DNA of 64,000 bases from Prosapia bicincta. Lineage: Eukaryota > Arthropoda > Insecta > Hemiptera > Cercopidae. The stretch is from contig JBAIZL010000005.1 of the NCBI GenBank assembly GCA_036971475.1, positions 174,355,386 to 174,419,385 of the forward strand, read 5' to 3'. The notes beneath the pieces are model-generated. The model made no database searches. It saw only the letters and a list, made by a program, of their open reading frames with translations, and was not told the origin of the DNA. Below are positions 11,337 through 21,532 of this stretch, one piece after another. The stretch's first letter is position 1, and the number at the start of each line of letters is the position of its first letter. The translations under genes were made by a program, and so were the position numbers.

Positions 11337-12295
11337 TTTTCATATGCCTTAAAATGTTCTTCATACCTTTCTTTTATTTGCTTTTTAGTTTGTCCTACAT
11401 AGTATTTTTGACATATTTTTCATTTATACTATAAATGCCGCTTACATTCAACTTATTTAATTTAATATTTGTATTTATTATATTACTTATTTTATTGTTT
11501 GTATATTAAACTAGTTTAAAATTAGTGTCTTTGAATAATTTTATAATCGGTTTAATTTCGCATCCGGTGAATATGAATTTAGACCAAATAGTTTCTTTAT
11601 TATTAGATGTATAATTATTTTTGTTAACATTATTTTCTAATTTTTTAATTATATTATTATTAAATTTATTAATTGTTTTTTATTTTTATTTTTAATGCTA
11701 TTTAGTATATAACATTTAATTCTTTCAAACTTATTCATATTATTTAACGGACTTTTATTCATTTTATATAATAAGCCATATAAAGCTGCCATTTTATTAT
11801 TATATTAATGATTTGAGTAATTAGGAATAATTTTATCTATCTGGGTAAGTTTTCTGTGAGTTGCAAAATTAAATTTATTATTATCCTTAGAAATAGTGAT
11901 ATCTAAAATATTTATTGCATTATGTTTTTCTATTTGATGTGTAAACTGTATTTTATTGTGTATATTATTTATGTCGTTAATTATTAGGTTTAAATTTATA
12001 GCATTGTTTGGGGAAATATATAACCCATTATCTTCATATCTGTACCATAGTCCATTTTGTCGTATTTTTTAATGATTTTAATTATTTTTTCATCAATATA
12101 TTGTAACAATATTTCGGACATGATACATGACAGAGGTGAACCCATTACTAAACGACCATCTTGTTTGGTTGTTGTAATAAAAGTAATTTTGATTTAGTAT
12201 TACTTTAATTACATTAATTATTTCTAAAATTTCTTTTTTATCTAACGTATACAGTATTAAATTATCTTTTATTATCTTTTCGTATGTTACCTTTT
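11090..12295 (-). pseudogene. PLE reverse transcriptase / GIY-YIG endonuclease fragment
   Basis: PLE proteins combine a telomerase-like reverse transcriptase with a GIY-YIG nicking endonuclease. On the minus strand, blocks appear in this order: ILYTLDKKEILEIINVIK (RT motif A neighbourhood), GRLVMGSPLSCIMSEILL (the RT MGSPLS motif), then after a frameshift WYRYEDNGLYISPNN (place of the catalytic YVDD, here YEDN). Next come NILDITISKDNNKFNF and MAALYGLLYKMNKSPLNN (linker), then YYVGQTKKQIKERYEEHF of GIY-YIG. A (TA)n insertion coding for Ile-Tyr repeats follows at 11288-11332, then HCINNKRDFPEIHNM and MNIIENLEIYKN with the expected Glu. Several frameshifts, the lost Asp of YVDD and the microsatellite show that it is dead. 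Confidence 0.85.
11288..11332. repeat. (TA)n expansion inside a GIY-YIG coding region
   Basis: About 22 TA units inserted between the YEKP and HCIN parts of the endonuclease. The same position is expanded in the copy at 24638-24685. It stays in frame as (IY)n here. Confidence 0.9.
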
Positions 12296-12326
12296 AGTCA
12301 TTGAACTATGAGGTACTTTGAAACTT

Positions 12327-12366
12327 TTGATAGTGCTGATACTGCCAATCAGCGAAAAGCTTCAAA
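12327..12366 (+). ncRNA. Hammerhead-like motif, family B variant
   Basis: Core position UUGAUAG (12327-12333), extra U, stem II GCUGAU/AUCAGC with a 7-nt loop (12335-12353), GAA, AAGCUU palindrome, C at the cleavage position. Relative to CUGAUGA, positions 3 and 8 are changed to U and A, which would keep a Watson-Crick pair between them. Position 9 is G. Flanks match the PLE end at 24241-24310. Activity is doubtful. Confidence 0.45.
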
Positions 12367-12415
12367 GTATGAACAAACATAAAAGAAAAATTCTTGATTA
12401 TGAAAGTTTCATTTA

Positions 12416-12419
<4 letters not shown>

Positions 12420-12449
<30 letters not shown>
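12420..12449. repeat. (TA)n microsatellite
   Basis: About 15 TA units bordering the inverted PLE pair on the left. Confidence 0.9.
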
Positions 12450-12452
<3 letters not shown>

Positions 12453-12518
12453 TATAATAAATTATAATAATAAATTTAAAATATTTCAAAAACAAGAATA
12501 ATTTTAATGAATATATTT

Positions 12519-12564
12519 ATTCAAAGCTTTTCGCCGATAAAATAGTACCAGCATCTTCAGAAAA
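12519..12564 (-). ncRNA. Hammerhead-like motif, PLE copy 2
   Basis: The minus strand reads CUGAAGA (position 7 is free in hammerheads), extra U, stem II of up to seven pairs (GCUGGUA/UAUCGGC), GAA, AAGCUU, U, GAAU. Stem I is shortened by loss of one C before the core compared with the opposite copy. Confidence 0.5.
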
Positions 12565-12642
12565 ATAATTATCTAATAAAATATTTTTACAAAATTAAAT
12601 TATATGTGCTACAAACGACCATATGTTTATAAGTATTGCACT

Positions 12643-13348
12643 TTATGTAATTTTTTCTATAACATCAATGACCTTATAAATAGTTTGGTGCCTTGATCTC
12701 ACTTGAAATTGTTCATTAATTAATTTTTCTTTAACTTTATGCTTATAAATTCCCAATGTTTCAAATATATTCATTTTTAATCCTTGATTTAATTCTTTTA
12801 TTAATTTCATATTTTCTATTTCCGGAAACTCGTGTCCATTATTAATACAATGCGTAGCTAAATTTGAATTGTATATGTTTGGTTTGATATAAGCGTTTAA
12901 ATGTCCTTTGTATCTTTCTTTTAATTTCTTTTTTGTTTGTCCTACATATAATTTATTACAAGTTTGACATTTTATATTATATACTCCATTCCTTTCGTGC
13001 ATAATTTTTTGATTTTTGTTATTGTTTATTAAATTTTTAATTTTATTATCAGTTTTATATGTAATTTATAAATTTGTTTCTTTTAATAATCTTGTAATTT
13101 TATGTATTTCGTTACCTGTGAATGTAAAAGTTGTCCAAACATTTTCTCTCTTATTAGGTACAAAGTTATTTTCGAGTTTCTGTTTTCTTATTATGTTATT
13201 ATTTAATTTATCTATAGTTTTTCTTTTATATCCATTTTCTAAACCAATTTGATATAATATATTGTTCTCTTTTATTTGATCATTTAAGTTCATTGGTATT
13301 TTGTGCATTCTATGTAGTAAATTATAAAGCGCTGCCATTTGTTTTTTG
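12643..13348 (-). pseudogene. PLE linker plus GIY-YIG endonuclease, copy 2
   Basis: One minus-strand frame runs from about 13348 (MAALYNLLHRMHKIPMN, the end of the RT/linker) through FTGNEIHKITRLLKETNL. A single in-frame TAA follows at 13066-13068, then the frame continues to NGVYNIKCQTCNKLYVGQT. The GIY-YIG signature (GVY ... YVG), the conserved Arg in KERYKGHL, the zinc-binding style CQTC ... HCINNGH and the catalytic-type Glu in IFETLGIYKH are all present. This is the best-preserved endonuclease in the window and is open for 119 codons (12643-13002). The lack of the RT core and the stop in the linker make an active element impossible. Confidence 0.85.
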
Positions 13349-13732
13349 TAAACAATAACAAAAATAAAAATAATATGCAAAAAAGAAATAGAGTATACAA
13401 TATAAAATGTCAAACTTGTAATAAATTATATGTAGGACAAACAAAAAAGAAATTAAAAGAAAGATAGAAAGAACATTTAAACGCCTATATCAAACCAAAC
13501 ATATACAAATCAAATTTAGCTACGCATTGTATTAATAATGGACACGAGTTTCCGGAAATAGAAAATATGAAATTAATAAAAGAATTAAATAAAGGATGAA
13601 AAACGAATATATTTGAAACATTGGAAATTCATAAGCATAAAGTTAAAGACAAATTAATTAATGAACAAATTCAAGTGAGATCAAGGCACCAAACTATTTT
13701 AAGGCCATTGATGTTATAAAAAAAATTACATA
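13349..13732 (+). pseudogene. PLE GIY-YIG endonuclease, inverted copy 3
   Basis: The plus strand from the asparagine-rich linker reads RVYNIKCQTCNKLYVGQT, KKKLKER, a stop in place of the following Tyr, KEHLNAYIKPN, SNLATHCINNGHEFPE, KELNKG, a second stop, then NIFETLEIHKHKVKDKL. It is close to copy 2, but with two stops and GIY reduced to RVY. It is followed by a 3' untranslated stretch and the hammerhead-like motif at 13811. Confidence 0.85.
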
Positions 13733-13810
13733 AAGTGCAATACTTATAAACATATGGTCGTTTGTAGCACATTTGATTTAATTTTGTAAAAATATTTTAT
13801 TAGATAATTA

Positions 13811-13857
13811 TTTTCCTGAAGATGCTGGTACTATTTTATCGGTGAAAAGCTTTGAAT
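13811..13857 (+). ncRNA. Hammerhead-like motif, PLE copy 3
   Basis: CUGAAGA core at 13816-13822, extra U, stem II GCUGGUA/UAUCGGU with a 6-nt loop (closing pair G-U), GAA, AAGCUU, U, GAAU. Stem I is GAA/UUC and then weak. It lies about 80 bp downstream of the GIY-YIG remains in sense orientation, where PLE terminal-repeat hammerheads are known to occur. Confidence 0.55.
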
Positions 13858-14021
13858 AAATATATTCATTAAAAGTATTCTTGTTTTTGAAATATTTTAA
13901 ATTTATTAACTATATTACAAGAAAACATATCACCATATTTAATAAATTATAATAATATGAAATAATAAATCTAACTTTATATTCAAATATTTAATAAGTA
14001 TATAGATATGTATGAGTGTAT

Positions 14022-14155
14022 GTGTGTGTGTGTGTGTGTGGGTGGGCGTGTGTAAGAGAGAGGGAGAGAGGTGTGTTTGTGTGTGTTTTGTGTGTGGGTG
14101 GGCGTGTGTAAGAGAGAGGGGGAGTGGTGTGTGTGTGTGTGTCTGTGTGTATATA
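14022..14155. repeat. Compound (GT)n/(GA)n microsatellite
   Basis: TG runs interrupted by GGTGGGCGTGTGTAAGAGAG, the interruption itself occurring twice. The tract is a duplicated compound simple repeat. Confidence 0.9.
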
Positions 14156-14189
14156 TAGTCTTTGTATATGAAAGTGTTGTGTTGGTTTG

Positions 14190-14800
14190 TGGACGTTCCT
14201 ATAATTCAGAAAATTTTACAGCGATTGAGGTCAAATTTTGGCACAATATACAACCCGCTTTAGAAATTATTCTATGTATTTTTTACCTGTGTATAGTAAC
14301 ATCACTTGTTCCCAATTAAATTGTAATGGAACAACATCTTTTGTTCATACAATATGAAATAAATATTCACCTTAATCAAGGTTTTTGTTGTGTGGCCATA
14401 TCACGAGCTGTTGCCATTTGTCAACTCGTAAATATAGGATTTTTGGAAAAGCCAACACCGACCAGAGCTGCAACGGCTTTATTTAATGTGAATTTGTCTC
14501 TTGATCAGCGTTACAACACCATAGTCCAATCAAGCATTCCAAAATTACGCAACATGAGTTACTGGGAGCTTATCTTTGGATGCTCCAAGAGAAACTAAGA
14601 AAACAATTGTTATCAGTTGATTTTGGTAACTTTCCGATCAAAATATGACATATCTTTAGTTCAGTATTGCCTTAGCTTCTGATGTATTGGAAAATTAGAC
14701 TTCTATGAAACTTATGCTCGTTTGGTTTCTCATTTCCCATCCTTGCAACCACATTGTGCCACATCAAGAGGAGGCAGGGTACAGCTAGTATTTTATAAAT
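14190..14800 (+). mobile_element. Possible non-autonomous Helitron-like relic
   Basis: The left part has the phrase seen at insect Helitron-like repeat ends (CAGCGATTGAGGTCAAATTTT). The right part ends GGTACAGCTAGT, and Helitrons end CTAG/CTRR and insert between A and T. An open frame at 14326-14598 (90 codons) is not recognised. I cannot confirm the ends without other copies. Confidence 0.3.
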
Positions 14801-16260
14801 AATTATATTTCAATATTTATTATTAAAACAAATATCGCAATATTTTTTAAATCTGGAAGCTCTGTAAAAAGAAATATTATTGTAATAAAATAGAATACTA
14901 TACTAAAATGTTGACTAGAATAACTAATTTAATAGAAAGTAGAATTCATTATCCTTTTAGCTAAATTAAAACACAGATGTTATATTTTGAAAGTGTGCCA
15001 GGCAGAGAGTGAAAATAGAAGGTTGTTGGAAAATACCAGCATGCATCCGGAAAAGAAAGAATTTCACATAAACCCAACGTATTTTCATACAAATGACTTT
15101 AACTTAAAGACCACAGAACAACAGTAACAAAAACTAATGGAATATTACAAAGTTTTATATGAAAAAACCCTTACAAGCTTTAACCTTATATAACTTTGTA
15201 ATATTAGTTACTATAATGTGATTGTATTATAGTCATGGTACTATTGTATGTAATTTTTACTTTAAATTTACTTACAGAAACTATGTCTGTATTATTTTTA
15301 AAATTATTTTAGTTACACATTCCTTATTAAGTGAACCTACACTTAATGTATACTTATTTACTTGCTCTACTTAATGTTAAATTTAGATTCATCTTTAGAG
15401 CAGATGTTATGTATATATTGAGATACTACAATAGCAGTTTATAATATTAATTAATTTACAGATTGTATTACAAAATGATAAGCAAAAGTATGTTTAAAAG
15501 TAAACAAAAAGTGTTTTAATTTTCGTTTTAAGGAAATTTTTAAAAAAACAAAATTTTCGCTTAAATGGGAAGTTTTATATTCCAAAAAAAACTCTAATTT
15601 TTACTATATTTATAATAACATCTTTGAAATTAAATGTAAAGTATCTGAAAAACAATTAATTACTAAACAGGTAAATAATAATTTATATATATATTAATTA
15701 CAAATGTAATGCTAAATGAATACATTTCATTCTCATACAACACATACATTTTTCTTTAACTGTTATTTTTTTAAGTTTTTGTTTTTACAACAAATTTAAA
15801 TGTATGATTTTTTTAGGCTCAAAGTTTTTACTCTGTACTAAATTTTGAAGCCAGCAGCTTTCTAAGTCATTGAATTCTTGCTTATATTTTAGTCTGGTTT
15901 TAGTAATATCGATATTTTAAAACTGAATACTTTCGATAAGGAATATTATTTTATAAGTTTTAGCACAATATATTTTAAAATGTATATTAAAAATGCAGTA
16001 AAATTCTTTAAAGGTAATTGTTATATAATATGCTTTTTTTTAAGAATATGCAATAAAGCAGATCTACTTTTGTTACAAACATTATAGTAAAAATTTCTTA
16101 TCAAGCCGTTTGAATAGAAAAACTTTATATTTTACTATTCCAGTATTATATCTTTTTTACATAAATTAATTTTAATTTTCACGTTAACGTATGTTTAAAC
16201 AAACTCACATTTTAGTGATGATTGTTTTATAAACTTATAGGAAAAATTTTAAAAAAAACT
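14801..16260. other. Unassigned AT-rich DNA
   Basis: No domain, repeat unit or RNA gene recognised. Confidence 0.5.
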
Positions 16261-16270
16261 CTCAGCTTAC

Positions 16271-16388
16271 CTAAACGTTTATAAGGCCAGCCACAGATAC
16301 ACAAACACTATACACTAGCACTAAGATGAAATCACACAGATTCACTTCACAGGATATAACCGACGCCTGGACCTAGCTATGGCCTACT
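16271..16388 (-). other. Candidate non-coding first exon with splice donor
   Basis: Downstream of the putative start at 16388, minus-strand sequence continues in a GT-rich, ATG-poor stretch typical of insect leaders. It ends CGTTTAG|GTAAGC at 16271/16270, a near-consensus splice donor. This gives a 118-nt first exon. No downstream exon was recognised at lower coordinates, so the gene's identity is unknown. Exon and donor are inference from signal spacing. Confidence 0.35.
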
Positions 16389-16395
16389 GACATGT
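16356..16395 (-). promoter_or_regulatory. Inr plus DPE core promoter (candidate)
   Basis: On the minus strand, TCAGT at 16390-16386 matches the arthropod initiator core, with A at 16388 as +1. Exactly at +28 to +32 (16361-16357) stands GGTTA, a full match to the downstream promoter element RGWYV. The spacing between the two is strict in known DPE promoters. No TATA box is visible at the right distance, as is usual for DPE promoters. The surrounding 200 bp are clearly less AT-rich than their neighbours. Confidence 0.45.
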
Positions 16396-16918
16396 CGCTT
16401 CTACCCCAGCGACGCCCACTCTTGCCAACCCACAGCGCAACTCGCAATTCGGAAATTTATTTCTGCCAGCACACGCTACATAAAACAATACATTTGACTA
16501 TTACTTTATAACTGACATTAACTACAGTTCAGCTTGTGAAATGTAAAATATCTACCTCATAGTGTATACAAAAAGAAATGTTCATGATTATACGAATATT
16601 TTTATTATTTACGAACGTTTTATGAACAGAAAACATTTTGTAATAGAATAATACTTAGACAGATTTAAATTCAATTTTTTTCAGCAAAACTGCTTCAATT
16701 AGAAAAGAGTAGCTCGTAATGCGTCATGTATGATGTTGGCGAAGGTAGGTGTGGTTGATATTATTACTAATAAATTCATTGAAATTCTAACAGTAAGTAA
16801 GAAAATAATATTGTACAAAATTGATTTATTTGTAGCAGTCAAATAGTGTCATATGGATTTTTTTAAATAACTTATGGCATATTCAACTGTTTTTTATCTT
16901 AGCTTGTGAGGTTATGTT

Positions 16919-17122
16919 AAAACAAATAAAAGACATACACGGAACTCACAAATTAATCACTTATTGACTCATACGCGTTTCAATGACAAAGTCATTATCA
17001 TTTGTAACTTAGAGTTTGTAGTAGCAACAATCGCTGATGATGAAAACTTTGTCATTGAAACTCGAATGAGTCAATTATTGATTAATTTGTGGGTTCTATG
17101 TGTGCCTTGTATTTGTTTTAAT
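16919..17122. repeat. Fold-back element, family D, with hammerhead-like core
   Basis: Arms of about 75 bp (16919-16993 and 17047-17122) are imperfect reverse complements. The right arm follows CUGAUGA at 17034-17040 with a GUCAUU, GAAACUCG segment. The left arm on the minus strand has AUGAUAA, a perfect stem AAUGAC/GUCAUU with a UUU loop, GAA and the palindrome ACGCGU. The architecture resembles the PLE ends but with different stems. The 62-codon open frame here is an artefact of the repeat. Confidence 0.55.
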
Positions 17123-17569
17123 GGCATATTGTTTCACATAAAATGTTTTTAAATACAAAGATATTTCACGAGTTTTAAATTTTGCAAAAATTGTTTTATC
17201 TTCAAATAATATTAATTTTTCAAAATTTATTTCATAGCTCAAGGGATAGAATTGTAAGTACTTCAAAGTATGCGAGGATCATTGAATAATTAAACAGATA
17301 GAATAATGTATCAATGAAACAGTTTTTACGAGACGTTTGGTAATTTAAGGACTTTATGTTGGTATCACTGAGAACAGCTGACAGCAATTATATTAAAATG
17401 GTTTCATTTATAACCTCAAATTGCATTTAGCAATATTATTATTTGCACTCGAAGTTTCAACATTAAATAAACATTGTTCAGCAGTAAGTTTTCTTTATTT
17501 TTTTGAAGTTGAAAAACTGGTAAAAAAATCTTTTCTGGAATAATTTTGCCATTTGGTGAATTTTTTATG

Positions 17570-18350
17570 ATCTGAAGAGATTTTTAATAAATGGATAGAA
17601 CAGTTAAAAGAACCTCGTACCTTAAATATAACTCAGTCATTGCAGCAAGTGTTGGTATAATACATGACATTATTAAGAAGCTTAATCAAAGCAAAAACCA
17701 TACAAGGTGGATCCCGACGGAATTAACATAAAGACACAAGAAGCAAGACTCGCAGTTTGTACAGATTTGAAACCAAGACCTGTGATGAATCCTCGATTGA
17801 CCTTTTTAAACTAGAATTCAAAAGTCAAAGCATTAAATTAAAGCACTCCAGCTCACAAGTCAAAATAAAGTTCAGAACACAAGTATCAGCAGGAAAAGTC
17901 TTGTAGGATGCCCGAGGTGTAATATTTTGTGAATATTTGGATGTTTAAGGAACAATAATCTGTAAGTACTACTCCAGCTAATTAATAAAATAGCCAACAA
18001 TGAGATGGAAAACGTCGCAGACCTCAAAAACATTTTGAAATTTTGTTACACCTGATTTTTCCCCGACAGTTCTTGCCCTTACATTGCCCAACAAGCATTG
18101 TAAAAACAGGTTGAGAAATAAAACCCCATCGTCCGCAGAGTCCGAATTGGGCATCCGATTTTAATTTCTTTCGTCTGCAGAAGGAGACATGCGTGGAAAA
18201 ACAAACATTGCGTTCACAAACAACAAATGGTACGGCGTGCGAAAATGGACAATGGATTTGTGGGAAAGTGTTTCAACAATATGACAAAGTCTTCTTTAAA
18301 TTTGGTATAAAAATCTAGTTCATAGTTGGATGTCTTAATATTAGTGAAAA
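17570..18350 (+). pseudogene. Mariner-family transposase relic
   Basis: Mariner transposases are DDD/E enzymes of ~345 residues. Matching blocks appear in order on the plus strand, in changing frames. The first is a helix-turn-helix-like part before 17660. SKNHTRWIPTELT and HKKQDSQFV follow (the WVPHEL motif and its RR/C follow-on), then SAGKVL, DARGVIFCEYLD, a stop, GTIICKYYSSLINKI (the block before the second Asp). Last is a C-terminal part with NFFRLQK, TNGTACENGQW and KVFQQYDKVFFKFG. Catalytic Asp motifs are not readable, and there are many stops and shifts. No terminal inverted repeats were found. A long-dead copy. Confidence 0.7.
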
Positions 18351-19857
18351 TTATGTGCAATTATTAAAAAGGCATATTTAAAATTCCATATATCACAATT
18401 TGTCACTTAATAACTGAAGGTCCGCCGTTTATATATATTTACACTTATATTATAACAAATAAAACTTGTCTAGGAGATACTACTTCAAGTAACAAGTGTT
18501 TAAACTGAAGGGTGGTACAACCATTGTAATTTATGTAAGGTAGAAGGACGGGTTGCTTACCCCTCTATTTATGAATAGTCCTAATGACAAGAAAATACTT
18601 TGAAGTAAGGAGCAAAAAAATACCATAAATTTCCAAGTTTTGAAATGGGCGGTTCAAACCTTTAGAAACACCAGCTGGCACCAGGGGTAACATACTAGAA
18701 GAATACATAGCATATAGGCCAAGTTGTCTGTAAGAATGCACATGATTGAATAGAAAGAGCTGATTAGTGCGACTTTTTAAATAAATAACAACACAGCAAA
18801 TGGAAGAAAAATGATTATGAGACTCCAAGGGGGGAAATATGTAATGAAGAGAGAGCCGGTGGAACAGGGAAGTCGTAGGGTTACAAGGTCGGAATCCGGA
18901 AGGTAATACACGTGGAGTTGCCATAAAAAGCATATAAGTGTTTCTATCTAAATCAAATTATTATTGTGAATAACTAATCAATTAAATAGTTGTAAAGTGA
19001 CTAGAGAATAATAAATTATTAATCTTTGACTATATAATGAGGTGTTTCAAGAGAAATTTCTCAAATGAAAATTCAAGTGAAGACTCACGAATCGGAGTCT
19101 GGCAAGGTATCCAGACAGAAAACAAAACGCAATTCAAGAGGGACTTATCCTTAACCACGCAACTTACTAAGTCTATAAATGCCAGAGATTTATTATAAAA
19201 ATATTTTGAATTGGCTTTTATTAAAGCTTTAGAGCGATCATTAAACTAAATAATTAAATCGTCATTTAAAATTTAATATTTTCCGAAGACTAATTAACTT
19301 AAATTAATAATTATTAAAGTGTCAGCCACTCGATCCTTCTACAGAAACCTGAGATTTAAAATTAACTAAAACCGTAATACCAAATTGTACAATATTTACC
19401 CAATCATTATTCAGGTAGTATAAGGGTTCTGGAAGACTTATGAGCTAAAATAATATTATAAACTAATATTACTAACCACAACTGTCACAATTGTTCATCT
19501 AAAGTTCTCATTAGCTATTATTAGCAAAGTATTAAATAAGGATAGGTGTTAAACGGTGCATATTTATTCATGATCCATCCAGACCAGTCAACCAGAAGAG
19601 GTCAAGTTACTAGGTCAAGAGTGATTATGGTAAGATTATTATAACAGTGTAATTGACGCCCAAGGGATGAATAGCACAATTTATACACCAATAATTAACA
19701 ATTAACTGTGTGATAACAAGTCATTGATAGGGCCTGTAATTATATCGCGTATGTAGTCACCAAAAGGGTAGATACGCTGTATGTATGTTATACATACATG
19801 TATGAATGTGTGTATGTATTTGAATATATATATACATATACGTTGTATGTATTTATG

Positions 19858-19860
<3 letters not shown>
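18351..19860. other. Unassigned DNA
   Basis: A 122-codon minus-strand open frame at 18565-18933 matches no family I know, has no clear domain, and lies in slightly less AT-rich DNA. I cannot tell whether it is a decayed exon. The rest shows nothing. Confidence 0.4.

Positions 19861-19892
<32 letters not shown>
19861..19892. repeat. (TA)n microsatellite
   Basis: Sixteen TA units touching the left end of a hammerhead-bearing palindrome. Confidence 0.95.
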
Positions 19893-19895
<3 letters not shown>

Positions 19896-19940
19896 AAAAC
19901 AACATAGGTCATTCAAATACAAGAATATTTATTAATTTAT

Positions 19941-19986
19941 ATCCAAAAGCTTTTCGTTGGCAAATAGTACCAACATCATCAGGAAT
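19941..19986 (-). ncRNA. Hammerhead-like motif, family A
   Basis: Minus strand: AUUC, CUGAUGA, extra U, stem II GUUGG/CCAAC with a 9-nt loop, GAA, AAGCUU, one extra U, GGAU. Relative to its partner it has one more U next to the cleavage position. Confidence 0.5.
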
Positions 19987-20011
19987 GAAAATTACAATCA
20001 TTGTAATTTTC

Positions 20012-20056
20012 ATTCCTGATGATGTTGGTACTGTTTGCCAACGAAAAGCTTTGGAT
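20012..20056 (+). ncRNA. Hammerhead-like motif, family A
   Basis: AUUC, CUGAUGA at 20016-20022, extra U, fully paired stem II, GAA, AAGCUU, U, GGAU pairing with AUUC through one G-U. The right-arm partner of 19941-19986. Confidence 0.55.
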
Positions 20057-20129
20057 ATAAATTAATAAATATTCTTGTATTTGAATAACCTATGTTCTTT
20101 TAAATTATTAAACAAGAAAACCTATGTTA

Positions 20130-20133
<4 letters not shown>

Positions 20134-20179
<46 letters not shown>
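20134..20179. repeat. (TA)n microsatellite
   Basis: About 22 TA units to the right of the palindrome. Confidence 0.95.
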
Positions 20180-20183
<4 letters not shown>

Positions 20184-21384
20184 ATATATATTATATTATA
20201 TGTGTTTTAGATACTTTGTACTCCAAATTTATTGGATAAAACTGAACCCCACTGTAATGTAAAAACCCAAACGTAAACTCCAAACAAACATTTACATTAA
20301 ATACTACGACACAAAAACTCCATCAAAGGGGACTGTACATTTTCAACCACTCATATGTTTCGAAATATTTCATTAAAATCTTTTATGAAACTGGAATTAT
20401 GAAAGCCGTCTTCTCTAGAAAACAAATTAGAGAATTCGATATAAGAGACAAAGCGTCTGAAGAAGGTTGCCCCACCTTACCTTAGGATTTCATTTCACGG
20501 CTTGGCTTTCTCTTCTCTGTAGGAAATCCTGCAATAAAAATACACTCTGTAACTTTCTCCTTTGTTATTTATTTTTATCTGTTTTAAAAGTCTATCTTAT
20601 TGTATAACATGAAAAGTCTTCGTGTATTTACAAAGAAATAAGCTCTATTCTTATAAAATAGCTCTTACTACAACTTCTAAAGATTACACAAAGATGTTCT
20701 TTGTAAAAAATTAACAAACAAAATGTAGATAAAGTTTATTTATAGCAATTTTAAATTTTTTGTTATGGAGTAAAGCTTTTTGTTCGAGTAAAATTACATC
20801 GTCAATATTTTTTATGTAGCGACCAGTCACTTTAACTAAAAAATAACATGTCATAAGGATACTGAACAGCATTGTAAATTAGAATATATTATTAAAGATG
20901 TTGGTTATTATTTGGTAAAAAAAATGTATGCAACCTGTTGTGCATAAAAGGCTAGGTTAACATGTTGAAGGCAAAAGGAATAAAGTAACCGTTAGAGGTA
21001 AGATTTTACTGTTGGTCCTTTGTGACCCAAGCTCCAGTAAGTGTTGAACTAGGGAATTACGGATTGCCAAAGCCCAAAGAGCTACATCCTTATATGTCTT
21101 GTAATATTTTTTAAATCTCCTAAGAATTACGAAGTCTGCAGCTATAATAACCTTCCTTACTTGTCCCAATACTTACCAGGCAGGTCCGGCAATGAATTTA
21201 GTTGGGAATTCTATTTTGAAACCGAAACTTGTAAAGTCGGTTTTAGTTCACCTAGGAAAATAAACTCCTAGGTTTGCTATGTAAGTTACCTCACGTAGCA
21301 GGATACTCCTTTATAGGTGTTATTTACTTAAAACCTTTTGTTTCATGGGTCTGTGAAACTATATATTATTAACCTAATTCAGTT
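20180..21384. other. Unassigned DNA
   Basis: No domain or RNA gene recognised. A small inverted repeat with CTAGG occurs around 21250-21272. Confidence 0.45.
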
Positions 21385-21530
21385 GAGTCTCAGTAAATGG
21401 GACTGAGACCCCTCGGAACTCAGATTACACGGAAATACGTTCCTGCGCGTTAGAAAACATAGAAGTAATAAACCCTAATACAGTACGGTACTATAATTAA
21501 GAATGCTCAAAACAGATTTGTAGATTTTCA
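21385..21530. repeat. Dispersed repeat, member 1
   Basis: Shares ACTCAGATTACACGGAAATA, GTTCC, then an AGAA/TAATAAACCC-like stretch and GATGCTCAAAA with 50690-50860 in the same order and spacing. This suggests two copies of one interspersed family of at least 140 bp. Confidence 0.6.
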
Positions 21531-21532
21531 TA

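Larger units (their letters stand above)
10700..12300 (-). mobile_element. 5'-truncated Penelope-like element, copy 1
   Basis: Read on the minus strand, the copy enters inside the reverse transcriptase near 12295. It continues through the linker and the GIY-YIG domain and ends in the PLE terminal sequence with a decayed hammerhead-like motif (10786-10829) and the word CATATAGATAA near 10710. Its truncated 5' side abuts a family B hammerhead-like end in the opposite orientation (12297-12366). 5' truncation and inverted partners are typical of Penelope insertions. Confidence 0.85.
12461..13942. mobile_element. Head-to-head pair of 5'-truncated PLE copies
   Basis: A minus-strand copy (12461 to about 13348) and a plus-strand copy (about 13349 to 13942) meet at their truncated 5' sides. 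Both end outward in the same sequence: hammerhead-like motif, ATATATTCATTAAAAGTATT, TTGTTTTTGAAATATTT. Only the right side retains the further terminal word ACATATCACCATATTT. The result is a ~1.5 kb inverted repeat with coding remains of GIY-YIG in each arm. The smaller palindromes at 4091-4215 and 59049-59203 have the same outer arms, and this looks like their parent structure. Confidence 0.85.
19891..20107. mobile_element. Palindromic fold-back with two opposed hammerhead-like motifs
   Basis: Near-perfect palindrome centred at about 19999. Outer ends read AACATAGGTCATTC and its complement. Each ~105-bp arm carries one hammerhead-like motif. (TA)n lies on both sides (19861-19892 and 20134-20179). 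The design equals 4257-4476 but the outer sequence differs, so it represents a separate insertion lineage. Confidence 0.75.

Noticed and set aside
14326..14598. 90-codon frame as a conserved small protein
   Set aside because: It lies inside a probable non-autonomous transposon and shows no family motif.
18565..18933. 122-codon minus-strand frame as a gene
   Set aside because: No recognised domain, signal or neighbour. The length can occur by chance in the less AT-rich patch.
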